A DNA stretch of 64,000 nucleotides from Saccharopolyspora phatthalungensis. GTDB taxonomy: Bacteria > Actinomycetota > Actinomycetes > Mycobacteriales > Pseudonocardiaceae. The first letter of the stretch is position 1. Each line of letters opens with the position of its first letter. The stretch spans positions 4,571,501 to 4,635,500 of the forward strand of contig NZ_JACHIW010000001.1 in the NCBI RefSeq assembly GCF_014203395.1. Direction: 5' to 3'. The notes under the pieces are model-generated. The model worked only from the letters and a program-made list of their open reading frames with translations, did no database searches and was not told where the DNA came from. This document shows positions 24,208 through 33,633 of the stretch, one piece after another. The position numbers were made by a program, and so were the translations under genes.

Positions 24208-24894
24208 GTGACGAATCCGCACCAGAACGTGAGCTTCGCCAGCAATGGGCGCACCGCGCACGGCTACCTGGCGAAGCCGTCGCGGCCGGGCCCGGGCGTG
24301 GTGGTGATCCAGGAGTGGTGGGGGCTGACCGACCACGTCGCCGATGTCGCCGACCGGCTGGCGGCCGAGGGGTTCGTCGCGCTCGCCCCGGATCTCTACG
24401 GCGGGCACACCACGCACGACGCCAGGCAAGCCGCGCGGCTGATGCAGGAGTTGCCGGTCGATCAGGCCGCCCGCGACCTCTCCGGGGCGGTCGACTACCT
24501 GCTGACGCTAGACGCGGTGACGAGTTCGGCGGTCGGAGTGGTCGGGTTCTGCATGGGCGGCAAGTTCGCGATCGTGCTGGCCGCACAGCAGGGCGACCGG
24601 GTCGGCGCCGTGGTGCCGTTCTACGGGCTGCCCTCGGTGGCGGACACGGACTTTTCCGGTCTGACGGCGCAGATGCTGGGCCACTTCGGCGAATACGACC
24701 GCTCCATCAGCATGGACGCGGTGGGCGAGTTGCGCGACAAGATCCAGCAGCAGTCCGAGGTACGACCGCAGATTCACGTCTACCCGGCCGGGCACGCCTT
24801 CTTCAACGACCAGAATCCGGCGTCATACCACGAGGATTCGGCTCGCATGGCCTGGCCTCGCACCCTCGACTTCCTTCGCCGTCACCTGACCTGA
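24208..24894 (+). CDS. Dienelactone hydrolase family protein
   Basis: A 228-residue alpha/beta hydrolase from GTG 24208 (AAAGGGA upstream). The nucleophile elbow is GFCMGG, with Cys as in dienelactone hydrolase; IQEWWGL near residue 33 and GHAFFND near the C-terminus carry the other active-site residues. It would hydrolyse dienelactones in chlorocatechol-type degradation or related esters. No catechol pathway genes are adjacent, so the substrate is uncertain. Confidence 0.85.
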   Translation: MTNPHQNVSFASNGRTAHGYLAKPSRPGPGVVVIQEWWGLTDHVADVADRLAAEGFVALAPDLYGGHTTHDARQAARLMQELPVDQAARDLSGAVDYLLTLDAVTSSAVGVVGFCMGGKFAIVLAAQQGDRVGAVVPFYGLPSVADTDFSGLTAQMLGHFGEYDRSISMDAVGELRDKIQQQSEVRPQIHVYPAGHAFFNDQNPASYHEDSARMAWPRTLDFLRRHLT

Positions 24895-24902
24895 TGCGGA
24901 CC

Positions 24903-24951
24903 GGCGATTGCAAGGGAAATCGACATGCCGGTTTCCCTTGAAATCGACGGC
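24903..24951. repeat. Dispersed intergenic palindrome, variant copy 2
   Basis: CAAGGGAAA (24911-24919) pairs with TTTCCCTTG (24932-24940), embedded in two GGAAATCG/GAAATCGAC half-sites related to the GATTTCCATGGAAATC element. Confidence 0.5.
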
Positions 24952-25068
24952 TGATATGTACGGCCAATGTGCCTGCGGTGTGCCTTGTGCCCATTGACAA
25001 CGCCTCGTCGGCGGGTAATGCTGGGCCAGCAATTGGCCGTACAAATGCTTGGGAAGGGGAGCTGTTCG

Positions 25069-26214
25069 ATGCTTCCGTTGGACGGCGTGACCGTGGTGTC
25101 CCTGGAGCAGGCGGTCGCCGCCCCGTTCGCCACCCGGCAACTGGCCGACCTGGGTGCCCGAGTGATCAAGGTCGAGCGCCCGGCCGGGGACTTCGCCCGC
25201 GGCTACGACACCTCGGTGCAGGGCCTGTCCAGTCACTTCGTGTGGCTCAACCGAAACAAGGAAAGCATCGTCCTGGACCTCAAGCAGCAGGCCGACCGGC
25301 AGGTCATGGACAAGCTGCTGGCGCGTGCGGACGTGTTCGTGCAGAACCTCGCGCCCGGCGCGGCGACCCGGCTCGGCCTCGGCGCGGCAGAGCTGCGGGC
25401 GAGCTACCCCCGGCTGATCGTCTGCGACATCTCCGGCTACGGCAGCTCCGGCCCGTATCGCGACAAGAAGGCATACGACCTGCTGGTCCAGTGCGAGACG
25501 GGCCTCGTTTCCATCACCGGCAATGAGGCGGAACCGGCCAAGACCGGAATCTCCACCGCCGACATCGCCGGCGGCATGTACGCCTACACCGGGGTGCTGA
25601 CCGCCCTTTACGAGCGCGAGCGCACCGGCCAGGCAACGGCATTCGAGGTCTCGCTGTTCGACGCGCTCGGGGAATGGATGGGATTTCCCTACTACTACGC
25701 CACATACAGCGGTACGCCGCCGCGGCGCGCGGGCGCTCGGCACGCGGCTATCGCGCCGTACGGGCCCTTCGCGGCCGGTGACGGATCGCAGGTGTTCCTC
25801 GGCGTGCAGAACGAGCGGGAATGGCTGAAGTTCTGCGAGCAGGTGCTCGACCGGCCCGAACTGGCCACCGATCCCCGATTCGACGCCAACCCCAAGCGGG
25901 TCGAGCACCTGGCCGAGCTGAAGGTGGTGATCGAGGCGGCGTTCGCGCAGCTGACCAGTGCGGAGATCGAAGCCCGTCTAGAGGAGGTCGGCATCGCCAA
26001 TTCGCGGATGCGCACGATGGCCGAGTTCGCCGAGCACCCGCAGCTGGCCGCCCGCGACCGCTGGCGCGAGGTCGACTCGCCCGCCGGGAAGCTGCGCGCC
26101 CTGCTGCCGCCGGTGACAGTCGCGGGCCGTGAGTCGCGGATGGACCCGATTCCCGAGCTCGGCCAGCACACCACCGCCATCCTCGCCGAACTCGACGAAC
26201 CAGTGCGCGATTGA
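25069..26214 (+). CDS. Class III CoA-transferase (CaiB/BaiF family)
   Basis: A 381-residue protein starting at ATG 25069 (GGGGAG upstream). Typical segments are VVSLEQAVAAPFATRQLADL, ARVIKVERPAGDFAR, LNRNKESIVLDLK, and YDLLVQCETGL, which carries the catalytic Asp of the family. It moves CoA between carboxylic acids. The following operon on the opposite strand (FabG-like, thiolase-like) also handles CoA esters, so it may be part of a fatty or aromatic acid catabolic region. Confidence 0.88.
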   Translation: MLPLDGVTVVSLEQAVAAPFATRQLADLGARVIKVERPAGDFARGYDTSVQGLSSHFVWLNRNKESIVLDLKQQADRQVMDKLLARADVFVQNLAPGAATRLGLGAAELRASYPRLIVCDISGYGSSGPYRDKKAYDLLVQCETGLVSITGNEAEPAKTGISTADIAGGMYAYTGVLTALYERERTGQATAFEVSLFDALGEWMGFPYYYATYSGTPPRRAGARHAAIAPYGPFAAGDGSQVFLGVQNEREWLKFCEQVLDRPELATDPRFDANPKRVEHLAELKVVIEAAFAQLTSAEIEARLEEVGIANSRMRTMAEFAEHPQLAARDRWREVDSPAGKLRALLPPVTVAGRESRMDPIPELGQHTTAILAELDEPVRD

Positions 26215-26435
26215 CCGGTGCGGTGGTCGTGCACGAGCGCATGCCGAGGCTCGCGTAGCAGGGCGCGCGCGCATGCTGCACCGGTCCGCTGCCTTCGGCC
26301 CTTCTCGGTAGTGATCTTGACGGGTCGGCGGCGGATGTCCGCCGCCGGTCCCGATACACGGCGGTTGCAATGAGTTTCGAGCCGCTTGGCTGACCCTATA
26401 AGGCGCTGCGGGTGCCTCTTTCCGAGCGAGTTCCG

Positions 26436-27170
26436 TCAGATGTGCCGGCCGCCGGTGATCTCCAGGACACAACCCGTCATGTACGACGACATGTCGGAAG
26501 CCAGGAACAGCACCACGTTGGCGACCTCGGCCGGCTCGCCCGCGCGCTGCATCGGGATCTCGGCGAGCTTGGCCTTCAACACGTCTTCGCGCAACGCCGC
26601 GGTCATGTCGGTGTGGATCAGACCCGGCTGCACCGCGTTGACCCGCACGCCCTTGTGCGCGACCTCCTTGGCGGCGGCCTTGGTCAGCCCGACGATGCCG
26701 GCCTTGGCGGCGCTGTAGTTGGTCTGCCCGATCATGCCGACCTTGCCGGAGATCGACGAGATGTTCACGATCGAGCCGTGGCCCTGCTCGCGCATCACCG
26801 CGGCGGCGGCCCGGGTGCCCAGCCAGGCACCCTTGACATGCACGTCTAGGACGGCCTCGAAGTCGGCCAGCGTCATCTTGCGCATGGTCGCGTCTCGGGT
26901 GATCCCCGCGTTGTTCACCATGACATCCAGCGACCCGAATTCGTCGGTGGCCGCCTCGACCGCCGCCCGCACGGCGTCCGGGTCAGTGACGTCGCAGGCC
27001 AGCCCGCACGCTGTGCCGCTCCCGCCCAGCTTCTCCGCCGATTCCTGGGCATGCTCGGCATTGATATCGGCGAGCACCACCTTCGCGCCGTGGGACACGA
27101 AGTTCTCCGCGATGGCGAACCCGATGCCCTTGGCACCGCCGGTGATGACCGCAACCTTGCCCTGCAACAT
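26436..27170 (-). CDS. FabG-like SDR (3-hydroxyacyl/3-oxoacyl reductase)
   Basis: A 244-residue classical SDR from ATG 27170 with a strong RBS (GGAGGATTTG). Motifs: [21 protein letters not shown] and the catalytic YSAAK. It probably oxidises or reduces a 3-hydroxyacyl-CoA, as it lies just downstream of the thiolase-like/DUF35 pair. It is named FabG-like because the sequence alone cannot separate fatty-acid synthesis from catabolism. Confidence 0.88.
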   Translation of the reverse strand: MLQGKVAVITGGAKGIGFAIAENFVSHGAKVVLADINAEHAQESAEKLGGSGTACGLACDVTDPDAVRAAVEAATDEFGSLDVMVNNAGITRDATMRKMTLADFEAVLDVHVKGAWLGTRAAAAVMREQGHGSIVNISSISGKVGMIGQTNYSAAKAGIVGLTKAAAKEVAHKGVRVNAVQPGLIHTDMTAALREDVLKAKLAEIPMQRAGEPAEVANVVLFLASDMSSYMTGCVLEITGGRHI

Positions 27171-27196
27171 CAAATCCTCCTTGCGCGCTTCCGGCG

Positions 27197-27216
27197 GCGA
27201 TTTCCATGGAAATCGC
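27197..27216. repeat. Dispersed intergenic palindrome, copy 3
   Basis: GCGATTTCCATGGAAATCGC is a perfect 20-base palindrome between the FabG-like and thiolase-like genes. Confidence 0.75.
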
Positions 27217-27247
27217 GGAAAAATCGCCCTGCCGCCGGATGTGGTCG

Positions 27248-28396
27248 TCACAGCGTGGTCTCGGTACCGAAGATCGCCGTGACCTGGCTCGACAGTACGC
27301 CGCCGTTGCCGTGCGCGAGCGCCACGTCGGCGCCTCGGATCTGCCGCGCACCGCAGTCGCCGCGCAGCTGCCGCACCGCCTCGATAACGGTGAAGATCCC
27401 GTACATGCCGGGGTGGCAGTACGAGAGCCCACCGCCGTTGGTGTTCACCGGCAGCTTGCCGCCGGGCGCGATCTGGCCCTCCGCGACGAACGCGCCGCCC
27501 TCGCCCTTGGCGCAGAACCCGAGATCCTCCAGGAACAAGATCGGGTTGATGGTGAAGGCGTCGTAGAGCTCGATCACGTCGACGTCCCGCGGGGTCAGGC
27601 CGGCCATCTCGAAGGCCCGGCCGCCGGATTCGGCCGCCGCGGTGACCGTCAGGTCCGGCATCGCGGAAATGCTGCGGTGCGAGGTCGCCTCGCCGACCCC
27701 GAGCAGGAAGGCGGGCTGGCCGGGCAGTTGCCGCGCGCGCTGCGCGCTGGTCAGCACGACCGCGCCACCCCCGTCGGTGACCAGGCAGCAGTCCAGCTTG
27801 GTCAGCGGATCGCTGATCATCCGTGCGGACAGCACTTCCTCGCGGGTCAGCGGCGCACGCATGAACGCCACCGGGTTGAGTTGCGCCCACTGCCGCGCGG
27901 CCACCGCCACGTCGGCCAGCTGCTCGCGGGTCGTGCCGTACTGGTGCATGTGTCGCGCGGTCGCCATCGCGTACATGCTGATCGGGTACCGCGCGCGGTA
28001 GGGCGCCTCGAACGGGTTCGGCTTGGACGGCGAGACCAGCCGGCCACCGTCGGAGCGTTGGGTGCTGCCGTAGACGATCAGCGCCGTCGAGATCACCCCA
28101 GCGTTGATCGCCGCCGCCGCGTGCAGCAAGTGGGAGACGAACGAACTGCCGCCGATGGTCGATCCGTCGATGTAGCTGGGCCGGATGCCGAGGTACTCGG
28201 CGGTGTCCATGCCGGACATCGGGTAGTACGACGACGCGGTGAACAAACCGTCCACTTCGGACTTCTGGATGCACGCGTCGGCCAGCGCCCGCACCGTCGC
28301 CTGCCCCACCAGGTCCAGCGGAGTCAGGCCGTGGGCGACCTGGCCGAGATCCGATTCGGCGACGCCCACCACCGCCGTGCTGCCGCGCAACGTCAT
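27248..28396 (-). CDS. Thiolase-like lipid-transfer protein (Ltp2-type, possible retro-aldolase)
   Basis: A 382-residue thiolase-fold protein. The position of the usual N-terminal catalytic Cys reads [13 protein letters not shown] (no Cys), as in Ltp2-type enzymes of steroid side-chain degradation. Conserved YDAFT (around residue 275) and SYCHPGMYG (around 330) supply the tyrosines linked to aldolase chemistry in Ltp2. It overlaps the DUF35 gene by four bases; Ltp2 requires such a partner (ChsH2-DUF35). The function as an acyl-CoA aldolase is inferred from this pairing; simple thiolysis is less likely. Confidence 0.8.
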   Translation of the reverse strand: MTLRGSTAVVGVAESDLGQVAHGLTPLDLVGQATVRALADACIQKSEVDGLFTASSYYPMSGMDTAEYLGIRPSYIDGSTIGGSSFVSHLLHAAAAINAGVISTALIVYGSTQRSDGGRLVSPSKPNPFEAPYRARYPISMYAMATARHMHQYGTTREQLADVAVAARQWAQLNPVAFMRAPLTREEVLSARMISDPLTKLDCCLVTDGGGAVVLTSAQRARQLPGQPAFLLGVGEATSHRSISAMPDLTVTAAAESGGRAFEMAGLTPRDVDVIELYDAFTINPILFLEDLGFCAKGEGGAFVAEGQIAPGGKLPVNTNGGGLSYCHPGMYGIFTVIEAVRQLRGDCGARQIRGADVALAHGNGGVLSSQVTAIFGTETTL

Positions 28397-28836
28397 GAGT
28401 CCTCTGCGTCCCGCGATCGGCCGCTACGCGCAGTGGTGGCGGATTGCCGTCCGTGTCGTCCTCCAGAACGGAACACGGCGACGGGCGTCCCCTCGTCATC
28501 GGCGACGGCGAACCCGACGCGCGCCCCGATGACCACCTTGTCGGCGTCCAGGTCGTCCACCCGCGACATCATCCGGAAGCCATCGTCCAAGTCGATCAGC
28601 GCGACGTTGTGCATCCCGGTGCGGTCGCGCACCACGGTCGTCGAGTAGACGGTCCCGAGGCCGCTGCTGCGCTGCCAGCTCAGGTCGCCGCTTCCGCAGC
28701 CCGGACACAGCACGCGCGGTTGGAACACCGCCGACGAGCACCTGCCGCAGCGCTGGTATCGCAGCTCGCCGGTGGCTAGGCCGTCCCGGAACACCGTTTC
28801 GGGGGCCGTCCCGCCCGGGGACGCCAGTTCACCCAT
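28393..28836 (-). CDS. DUF35 OB-fold protein with zinc ribbon (thiolase partner)
   Basis: A 147-residue protein. An N-terminal zinc ribbon (CGRCSSAV...[11 protein letters not shown]) precedes the OB-fold ([28 protein letters not shown]). DUF35 proteins bind thiolase-like or hydratase-like partners in CoA catabolism. It is the first gene of the minus-strand operon, with a divergent LysR regulator upstream. Confidence 0.88.
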   Translation of the reverse strand: MGELASPGGTAPETVFRDGLATGELRYQRCGRCSSAVFQPRVLCPGCGSGDLSWQRSSGLGTVYSTTVVRDRTGMHNVALIDLDDGFRMMSRVDDLDADKVVIGARVGFAVADDEGTPVAVFRSGGRHGRQSATTARSGRSRDAEDS

Positions 28837-28864
28837 ACCTCCCGACCTTTCTTGTTGGGTGGGC

Positions 28865-28880
28865 GATTTCCATGGAAATC
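28865..28880. repeat. Dispersed intergenic palindrome, copy 4
   Basis: GATTTCCATGGAAATC, a perfect palindrome, between the DUF35 gene and the divergent LysR gene. Confidence 0.75.
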
Positions 28881-29029
28881 GGCGGTTCGGCAGGCCGAAA
28901 CACGGTGTCTCGACGCTAGGACAGCGAGTGTGTTTCGTCTAACACCAAAATCGGGTAGGTTTGATTCGGTTTCGCGACACAATCGTCGGTGACCTGGGCA
29001 AAGGCGCTCGCCGTCGGGAGGTTGGAGCG

Positions 29030-29917
29030 GTGGAGCTGCGCCACCTGCGGGCATTCGTCGCCGTGGCGGAGGAGCTGAACTTCCGCCGGGCCGCGGTCCG
29101 GTTGCACATGTCCCAACCGCCGCTTTCGCAACAGATCAAGCGCCTGGAGCACGAGGTCGGCGTGGCGCTGCTGCGCCGCACCACGCGGCACGTCGCGCTG
29201 ACCGCTGCGGGCGAGGCATTCCTACGCGAGGCACGCAAGGCGCTGCTGGCCGCGGAGGCCGCGCCGCGGCTGGCCCGGCAGGCTGCCGCGGGGGAGATCG
29301 GCGTGGTCCGGCTGGGGTTCAGCGGTCAGACGTCGTACCGCGTGATGCTGCTGATCGTGCGCAAGTTCCGGGAGCGCTATCCGAACGTGCGCTTCGACAT
29401 CGTCAGCCCGCTCTACGGCGGCGAGCTGGTGGACCAGATCAACCAGCAGGAAATCGACGCCGGGCTGCTGCGACTGCCGGTGCCCACCGAGGGCCTGTGC
29501 GTGCGGGAGCTGGAGCAGCACCCGTTGGCGGTGGCGCTGCCGGAGGACCACCGGCTGGCCGGTGCCCGGCGAGTCGGGCTGGCGGACCTGCGCAACGAGT
29601 CGTTCATCAGCTATCCCGCCAATCGCGGCTCGGTGGTCAACCAACTGGTGCAGGCGGCCTGCATGCAACACGACTACAGTCCGAATTTCGTGCAGGAAGC
29701 GCCGGACACCCACACGATCCTGTCGCTGGTCGGCGCCGGTTCCGGCATCAGCCTGGTCCCGATGACCGCCGGACACCTGAAAGTTCCCGGCGTGGTGCTG
29801 GTTTCGGTGCACGACGCCCCGTCGATCCCGCTGGCCCTGGTGTGGCGCCGGGATGACCAGAACCCGGCGCTGGCCGGATTGGTCGGTCTGCTGGACGAGG
29901 TCGCCGCGCAACTCTGA
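29030..29917 (+). CDS. LysR-family transcriptional regulator
   Basis: A 295-residue protein from GTG 29030 (VELRHLRAFVAVAEELNFRR). The winged HTH includes LHMSQPPLSQQIKRLEHEVG; the periplasmic-binding-like effector domain follows from LGFSGQTSYRVMLLIV. It is divergent from the DUF35-thiolase-SDR operon and probably controls it. The ligand is unknown; LysR proteins of catabolic operons usually sense a pathway substrate. Confidence 0.88.
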   Translation: MELRHLRAFVAVAEELNFRRAAVRLHMSQPPLSQQIKRLEHEVGVALLRRTTRHVALTAAGEAFLREARKALLAAEAAPRLARQAAAGEIGVVRLGFSGQTSYRVMLLIVRKFRERYPNVRFDIVSPLYGGELVDQINQQEIDAGLLRLPVPTEGLCVRELEQHPLAVALPEDHRLAGARRVGLADLRNESFISYPANRGSVVNQLVQAACMQHDYSPNFVQEAPDTHTILSLVGAGSGISLVPMTAGHLKVPGVVLVSVHDAPSIPLALVWRRDDQNPALAGLVGLLDEVAAQL

Positions 29918-29951
29918 CCCCGTTACGCGCAAGCCGTTCCCATGAAACGGC

Positions 29952-29995
29952 TTGTTCATAGTGTCCACCTGAATTGTTCATAGTACACAGTGGAC
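29952..29995. promoter_or_regulatory. Direct repeat plus inverted repeat upstream of MFS gene
   Basis: TTGTTCATAGT occurs at 29952-29962 and 29974-29984, two helical turns apart, interleaved with an inverted pair GTCCAC (29963-29968) / GTGGAC (29990-29995). An operator-like arrangement in the 257-base gap before the MFS gene. Confidence 0.4.
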
Positions 29996-30174
29996 TTAAT
30001 AGCGAGGTTTGCTTTAGTGGCCGGAAAAGTAGGCACGTGCGCAAAGTGTGGTGCAATGCACGTGCGGTTTCGGTAACTCCGCGTCCCGTTTCGGCGACAA
30101 TACGGATGAGTGACCGATCAACGGTTGATCTTGATCTTGATTTCGCTGCACAGAACTGAACAAGGAGGTCTCAA

Positions 30175-31497
30175 GTGGCTGCCGACCGACCGGAGAGTCG
30201 GGCATGGTGGATCTGGAGCGCGGCGGTGGTTGCCTACCTCGCCGCGGTATTTCACAGAGGCAGCTTGGGGGTCGCTGGCACGCAGGCGCTGGACCGGTTC
30301 GGCGTCGGGCCGGCCGCGCTGAGCGCGTTCACGGTGCTGCAGGTCGGCATCTACGCCGGCATGCAGATCCCCACCGGATTGCTGGTGGACCGCTTCGGTG
30401 CCCGAAAGGTGATCACCGCGGCGGTAGTGTTGTTGGGCACTGGTCAAGTGCTTTTCGCGGTGGCCGATTCCTATCCGATGGGCCTGCTCGCCCGCGCGGT
30501 GCTGGGCATGGGCGATGCGTTGATGTGGGTCAGCATCCTGCGACTGGTGGCAACGCAATTCTCCGCCCGTCGCTACGCACTGGTGGCAACGATGTCCAGC
30601 GCGTTGGGGGCGCTGGGTGGCGTCGCGGCCACGTTCCCCCTTGCGCTGGCGTTGCAAAACATGGGCTGGACGGCGACGTTCCTGCTGGTGGGTGCGTTGA
30701 CGCTGGGTTATGCGGCGGTCACCGGAACGGTCGTGCGGGACGCCCCGTTCGGCGGGGCGCGGCCGCGTGGCGGCGGCGCGGTTTTCCGGCAGGTTCGCGA
30801 TGCGTGGTCGGTGCCGGGCACGCGGCTGGCGTTCTGGACGCACTTCTGCACGATGTTCGTCTCGGGCGCATTGACCCTGCTGTGGGGTTTCCCGTATCTG
30901 GTCAACGGGCTGGGCGTGCCGACCGCGACGGCGAGCGTGATGCTCAGCCTGCTGATCATCGGCCAGGTGATCGGCGGCCCCGTGGTGGGTGCGCTGATCG
31001 GCCGCCGCCCGGAGTGCCGGATGTGGATCGTGCTGGGTTATCTGCTCCTCAACGTCCTGGCCTGGGCGGTCCTGCTGGGCTGGCAAGGCGGGCACCCGCC
31101 GCTGGCGGTGATCGCGACGGCGTTCTTCATCTTCGCGCTGGGCGGCCCGGTTTCGGCGGTGGCGTTCGCCCTGGTGCGGGATTACAACCCGCTCCACCAG
31201 GTCGGAACGGCGACCGGTGTGGCGAACGCGGGCGGGCACACCGCGACCGCGCTCGGTGTCCTGTTGGTGGGCCTGGTGCTGGACCTGACGCAGGGCCTGC
31301 CCGGCGGCTCGGATTACCGGGTGGCGATGTTGGCCCTGGTGGCGCTGCTGCTGTTCGGAACGTTGCGCACAGTGGTCTGGTGGCGCCGAGCCCGCGCGGC
31401 CGTCTTCGCGGCGGAGGCCCGAGGCGAAGGCGTGCCGGTTGTGCTGACCCGCCACCGCTGGGACCTCAAGCTATCCCGCCAACCCGTCAACGCCTGA
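30175..31497 (+). CDS. MFS transporter
   Basis: A 440-residue protein with 12 predicted helices, starting at GTG 30175 after AAGGAGG. The loop motif LVDRFGARKVITAA (MFS motif A) lies near residue 70. Helices include ILRLVATQFSARRYALVATM and AVIATAFFIFALGGPVSAVA. No signature fixes the substrate; the family includes nitrate, sugar and drug carriers. Single-gene transcription unit. Confidence 0.85.
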   Translation: MAADRPESRAWWIWSAAVVAYLAAVFHRGSLGVAGTQALDRFGVGPAALSAFTVLQVGIYAGMQIPTGLLVDRFGARKVITAAVVLLGTGQVLFAVADSYPMGLLARAVLGMGDALMWVSILRLVATQFSARRYALVATMSSALGALGGVAATFPLALALQNMGWTATFLLVGALTLGYAAVTGTVVRDAPFGGARPRGGGAVFRQVRDAWSVPGTRLAFWTHFCTMFVSGALTLLWGFPYLVNGLGVPTATASVMLSLLIIGQVIGGPVVGALIGRRPECRMWIVLGYLLLNVLAWAVLLGWQGGHPPLAVIATAFFIFALGGPVSAVAFALVRDYNPLHQVGTATGVANAGGHTATALGVLLVGLVLDLTQGLPGGSDYRVAMLALVALLLFGTLRTVVWWRRARAAVFAAEARGEGVPVVLTRHRWDLKLSRQPVNA

Positions 31498-31508
31498 CGC
31501 GGGACATG

Positions 31509-31554
31509 GGCGATTTCAATGGAAATCAGCACGGTGATTTCCATTGAAATCGCC
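31509..31554. repeat. Dispersed palindrome, copy 5, paired as a 20-bp hairpin
   Basis: GGCGATTTCAATGGAAATCA (31509-31528) is perfectly complemented by 31535-31554 around the loop GCACGG. It lies 12 bases after the MFS stop and may act as its terminator, and it contains two copies of the dispersed element. Confidence 0.8.
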
Positions 31555-31612
31555 ACGGAGTCTATTCGTCCACAGTAGCCAGTGAGTTCGTCGGCTCATC
31601 GCCCGCGATAGG

Positions 31613-32101
31613 TCAGCCGCGAGGCTTGACGTAGGTTGCGCCGGCCGCCCAGGACTGGCCCACTTCGGACCAAGCGGCCGGGCTGGAAAGCAGCGCGATC
31701 GCTGCGGTTTTGAGCTCCGCCGGTTCATCGGTGAGCAGCTGGACGAGGTCTTCGAGTCCCGGGTTGTGGCCGACGACGGCGGCCGTCATGACCGTGGACG
31801 GGATTTCGCGGATGACGGCCAGGAGTTCGCGGGCCGAGGCCGCGTAGATTCGGTCGTCGTACTTGACTTTCGGTTCGGCCGGGATCTCCGGGGCCGCCAG
31901 CGCCCAGGTCTGGCGGGCGCGCACCGCCGGGGAACACAGCACGAACTCGATCGCCGCCGCGTTTTCGCGCAGCCATCGGCCGGCGGCGGGTGCGTCGCGG
32001 CGGCCCCGCTCGGTCAGCGGCCGGTCGGAGTCGTCGACGTCGTCCGGCCAGGCCGACTTGGCGTGCCGGATCAGCACCAACCTACGTTGCACATCGATCA
32101 T
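31613..32101 (-). CDS. sixA: SixA-like phosphohistidine phosphatase
   Basis: A 162-residue protein from ATG 32101. The catalytic LIRHAKSAW (RHG motif) is at residues 9-17 and the second His lies in AAVVGHNPGLEDLVQ. The length and DSDRPLTERGRRDA segment match SixA, which dephosphorylates phosphohistidine. The local target is unknown. Confidence 0.85.
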   Translation of the reverse strand: MIDVQRRLVLIRHAKSAWPDDVDDSDRPLTERGRRDAPAAGRWLRENAAAIEFVLCSPAVRARQTWALAAPEIPAEPKVKYDDRIYAASARELLAVIREIPSTVMTAAVVGHNPGLEDLVQLLTDEPAELKTAAIALLSSPAAWSEVGQSWAAGATYVKPRG

Positions 32102-32423
32102 GTCTGTCGCCCGCCTGCTCGCCGAAGACCGCTGGCTCCACGGTAGTGGCCCGGCTGTCCGGGCGCTTCGCCCGCCGGGCGGAAAATCGTCGCCGAGCGG
32201 GTATGGTTTCCGCATCGCGGAATGGGCTCATGGAGTCGCGGGCAGTCGCAGCGCTCGGCCTGAGCTCGCCCGGTTCGGCTCGCTGCTGAGAAGCGCGATG
32301 TTCGGGACCGAGAAGCAGGGCGGCGGCGATGTTGGCCAGCCGCGACGGACCCGCTGCACTGTGCACACTGGACACTGCGCGGCCAGAAGTGCTTCGCCTC
32401 CAACGTGAATGCGGAGCCCGATG

Positions 32424-32440
32424 ATCCCGAATTTCGGGAT
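32424..32440. promoter_or_regulatory. Isolated 17-bp palindrome
   Basis: ATCCCGAA-T-TTCGGGAT is a perfect inverted repeat within the 390-base gap 32102-32491, where no gene is convincing. Possibly an operator or bidirectional terminator. Confidence 0.35.
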
Positions 32441-32491
32441 ATCCGCCGAGACACGCCGATTTGCCTTCCGGGTGGTCCTGGCCTCCCGGAC

Positions 32492-33016
32492 TCAGCTTGC
32501 GGTGGTGGCGGGTTTGAGGGTCAGGCGCCAGCTGAGTTCTCCGTTGTGCCAGTGGCCGGTCGGCTTCAGGCCCGTCGCCGTTGCTACCGCGGCCGATGCT
32601 CGGTGCTCCGGGTGAATGTGCGCGATGATGCCCCGCACCGGTTTCCGGCGCAGCCAGTCGACGAGGCCGCGCACGGCTTCTTTCGCGATGCCCTGCCGCT
32701 GCCAGTCGGTGCCCACGATCCAGGCGATCTCGGCGACCGGTCCGGGATAACCGGGGGTGATCGTCGCCTGGACCGCGCCGACCAGGCGCGCCTCGTCGAG
32801 CAGCCGGATCACCCAGTTGCACCAGGACACCGCGGGATCCGGCGGGCCTGCCAGCATCCGCTCATACCGGGAGCGCAGTTCGTGCGGCGTAAGCGGGACA
32901 CCGCCGATGAATCCGTACAAATCCGGATCGGCGAGCACGCACGACATTTCCGCGGCGTGATCGAGGCGAAGCGGCACCAACCCGAGCCGCTCGGTACGGA
33001 TCACCTGTGGCCTCAT
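32492..33016 (-). CDS. GNAT-family N-acetyltransferase
   Basis: A 174-residue protein from ATG 33016 (RPQVIRTERLGLVPLRLDHA); a longer frame begins at 33103. The acetyl-CoA loop is present as IVGTDWQRQGIAKEAVRGLV. It resembles RimJ-type acetyltransferases (TERLGLVPL). Substrate unknown. Confidence 0.8.
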   Translation of the reverse strand: MRPQVIRTERLGLVPLRLDHAAEMSCVLADPDLYGFIGGVPLTPHELRSRYERMLAGPPDPAVSWCNWVIRLLDEARLVGAVQATITPGYPGPVAEIAWIVGTDWQRQGIAKEAVRGLVDWLRRKPVRGIIAHIHPEHRASAAVATATGLKPTGHWHNGELSWRLTLKPATTAS

Positions 33017-33204
33017 GGCACCCACACTGCACCCTTTCGAAACGTCAAGCTCTTTTCCGGATCTTCTTGCTCCTCCGCGCATGTCAGCGTCTTCTCGGGC
33101 CAATGCTCGGCGTGGCTCGCCAACTCGTCGATGTAGTCGCGGAGCAGTCGGACGACGACGGGTTCGGCCGGGTCGACCGGCGCGAGGGTCCAGACGTGGT
33201 TCAC
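33013..33204 (-). pseudogene. Truncated GNAT-like N-terminus
   Basis: 63 codons; the first part (VDPAEPVVVRLLRDYIDELA) is typical of the beginning of another GNAT subfamily, but it breaks off into low-complexity sequence and stops at the start of the next GNAT gene. Probably a remnant. Beyond it, 33205-33633 holds no gene I can support. Confidence 0.35.
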
Positions 33205-33349
33205 GAGCCGATTCTCACCGGGCTGTCCACCGGATTAGGGTGAGCCGTCGCATTGGGTCGCGAATCGGACGTCGACGGGTGCTGATCGGCGTGCTTTGGC
33301 AGGGCCGTGGGTCGAGCACTGCCGCATCCGTGCTGAAAAAGGTCAGCGT

Positions 33350-33369
33350 GGTTTTCATTATTGTGAAAA
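33350..33369. promoter_or_regulatory. AT-rich inverted repeat upstream of CoxL-like gene
   Basis: TTTTCA and TGAAAA flank TTATTG. It is notable for its low GC within this window and lies about 270 bases before the gene at 33634. Confidence 0.25.
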
Positions 33370-33633
33370 GCGAATTTCAGTCTGTGAAACCCAGGGGCCG
33401 CGAACGCGCGAGAGACGACGCCACGATCCTCTTGGTTGAACCAATAGCTCGATGCTCGGGAACGGGGCTGCGCCCGCCGAGGCGCTGAGCGCAGGCTGGC
33501 CGTCGAGCCCTTGGGGGGCGCGAACCCGAAGCGAACATCTGGCGGGGAATTTTCGCCGGATGTTCGTTGTTGTGTTCCCTCCGCAACCGGTTTTCTCGAT
33601 GCTTCTCGGCGACTGGACGGATAGGGTTCGAAC

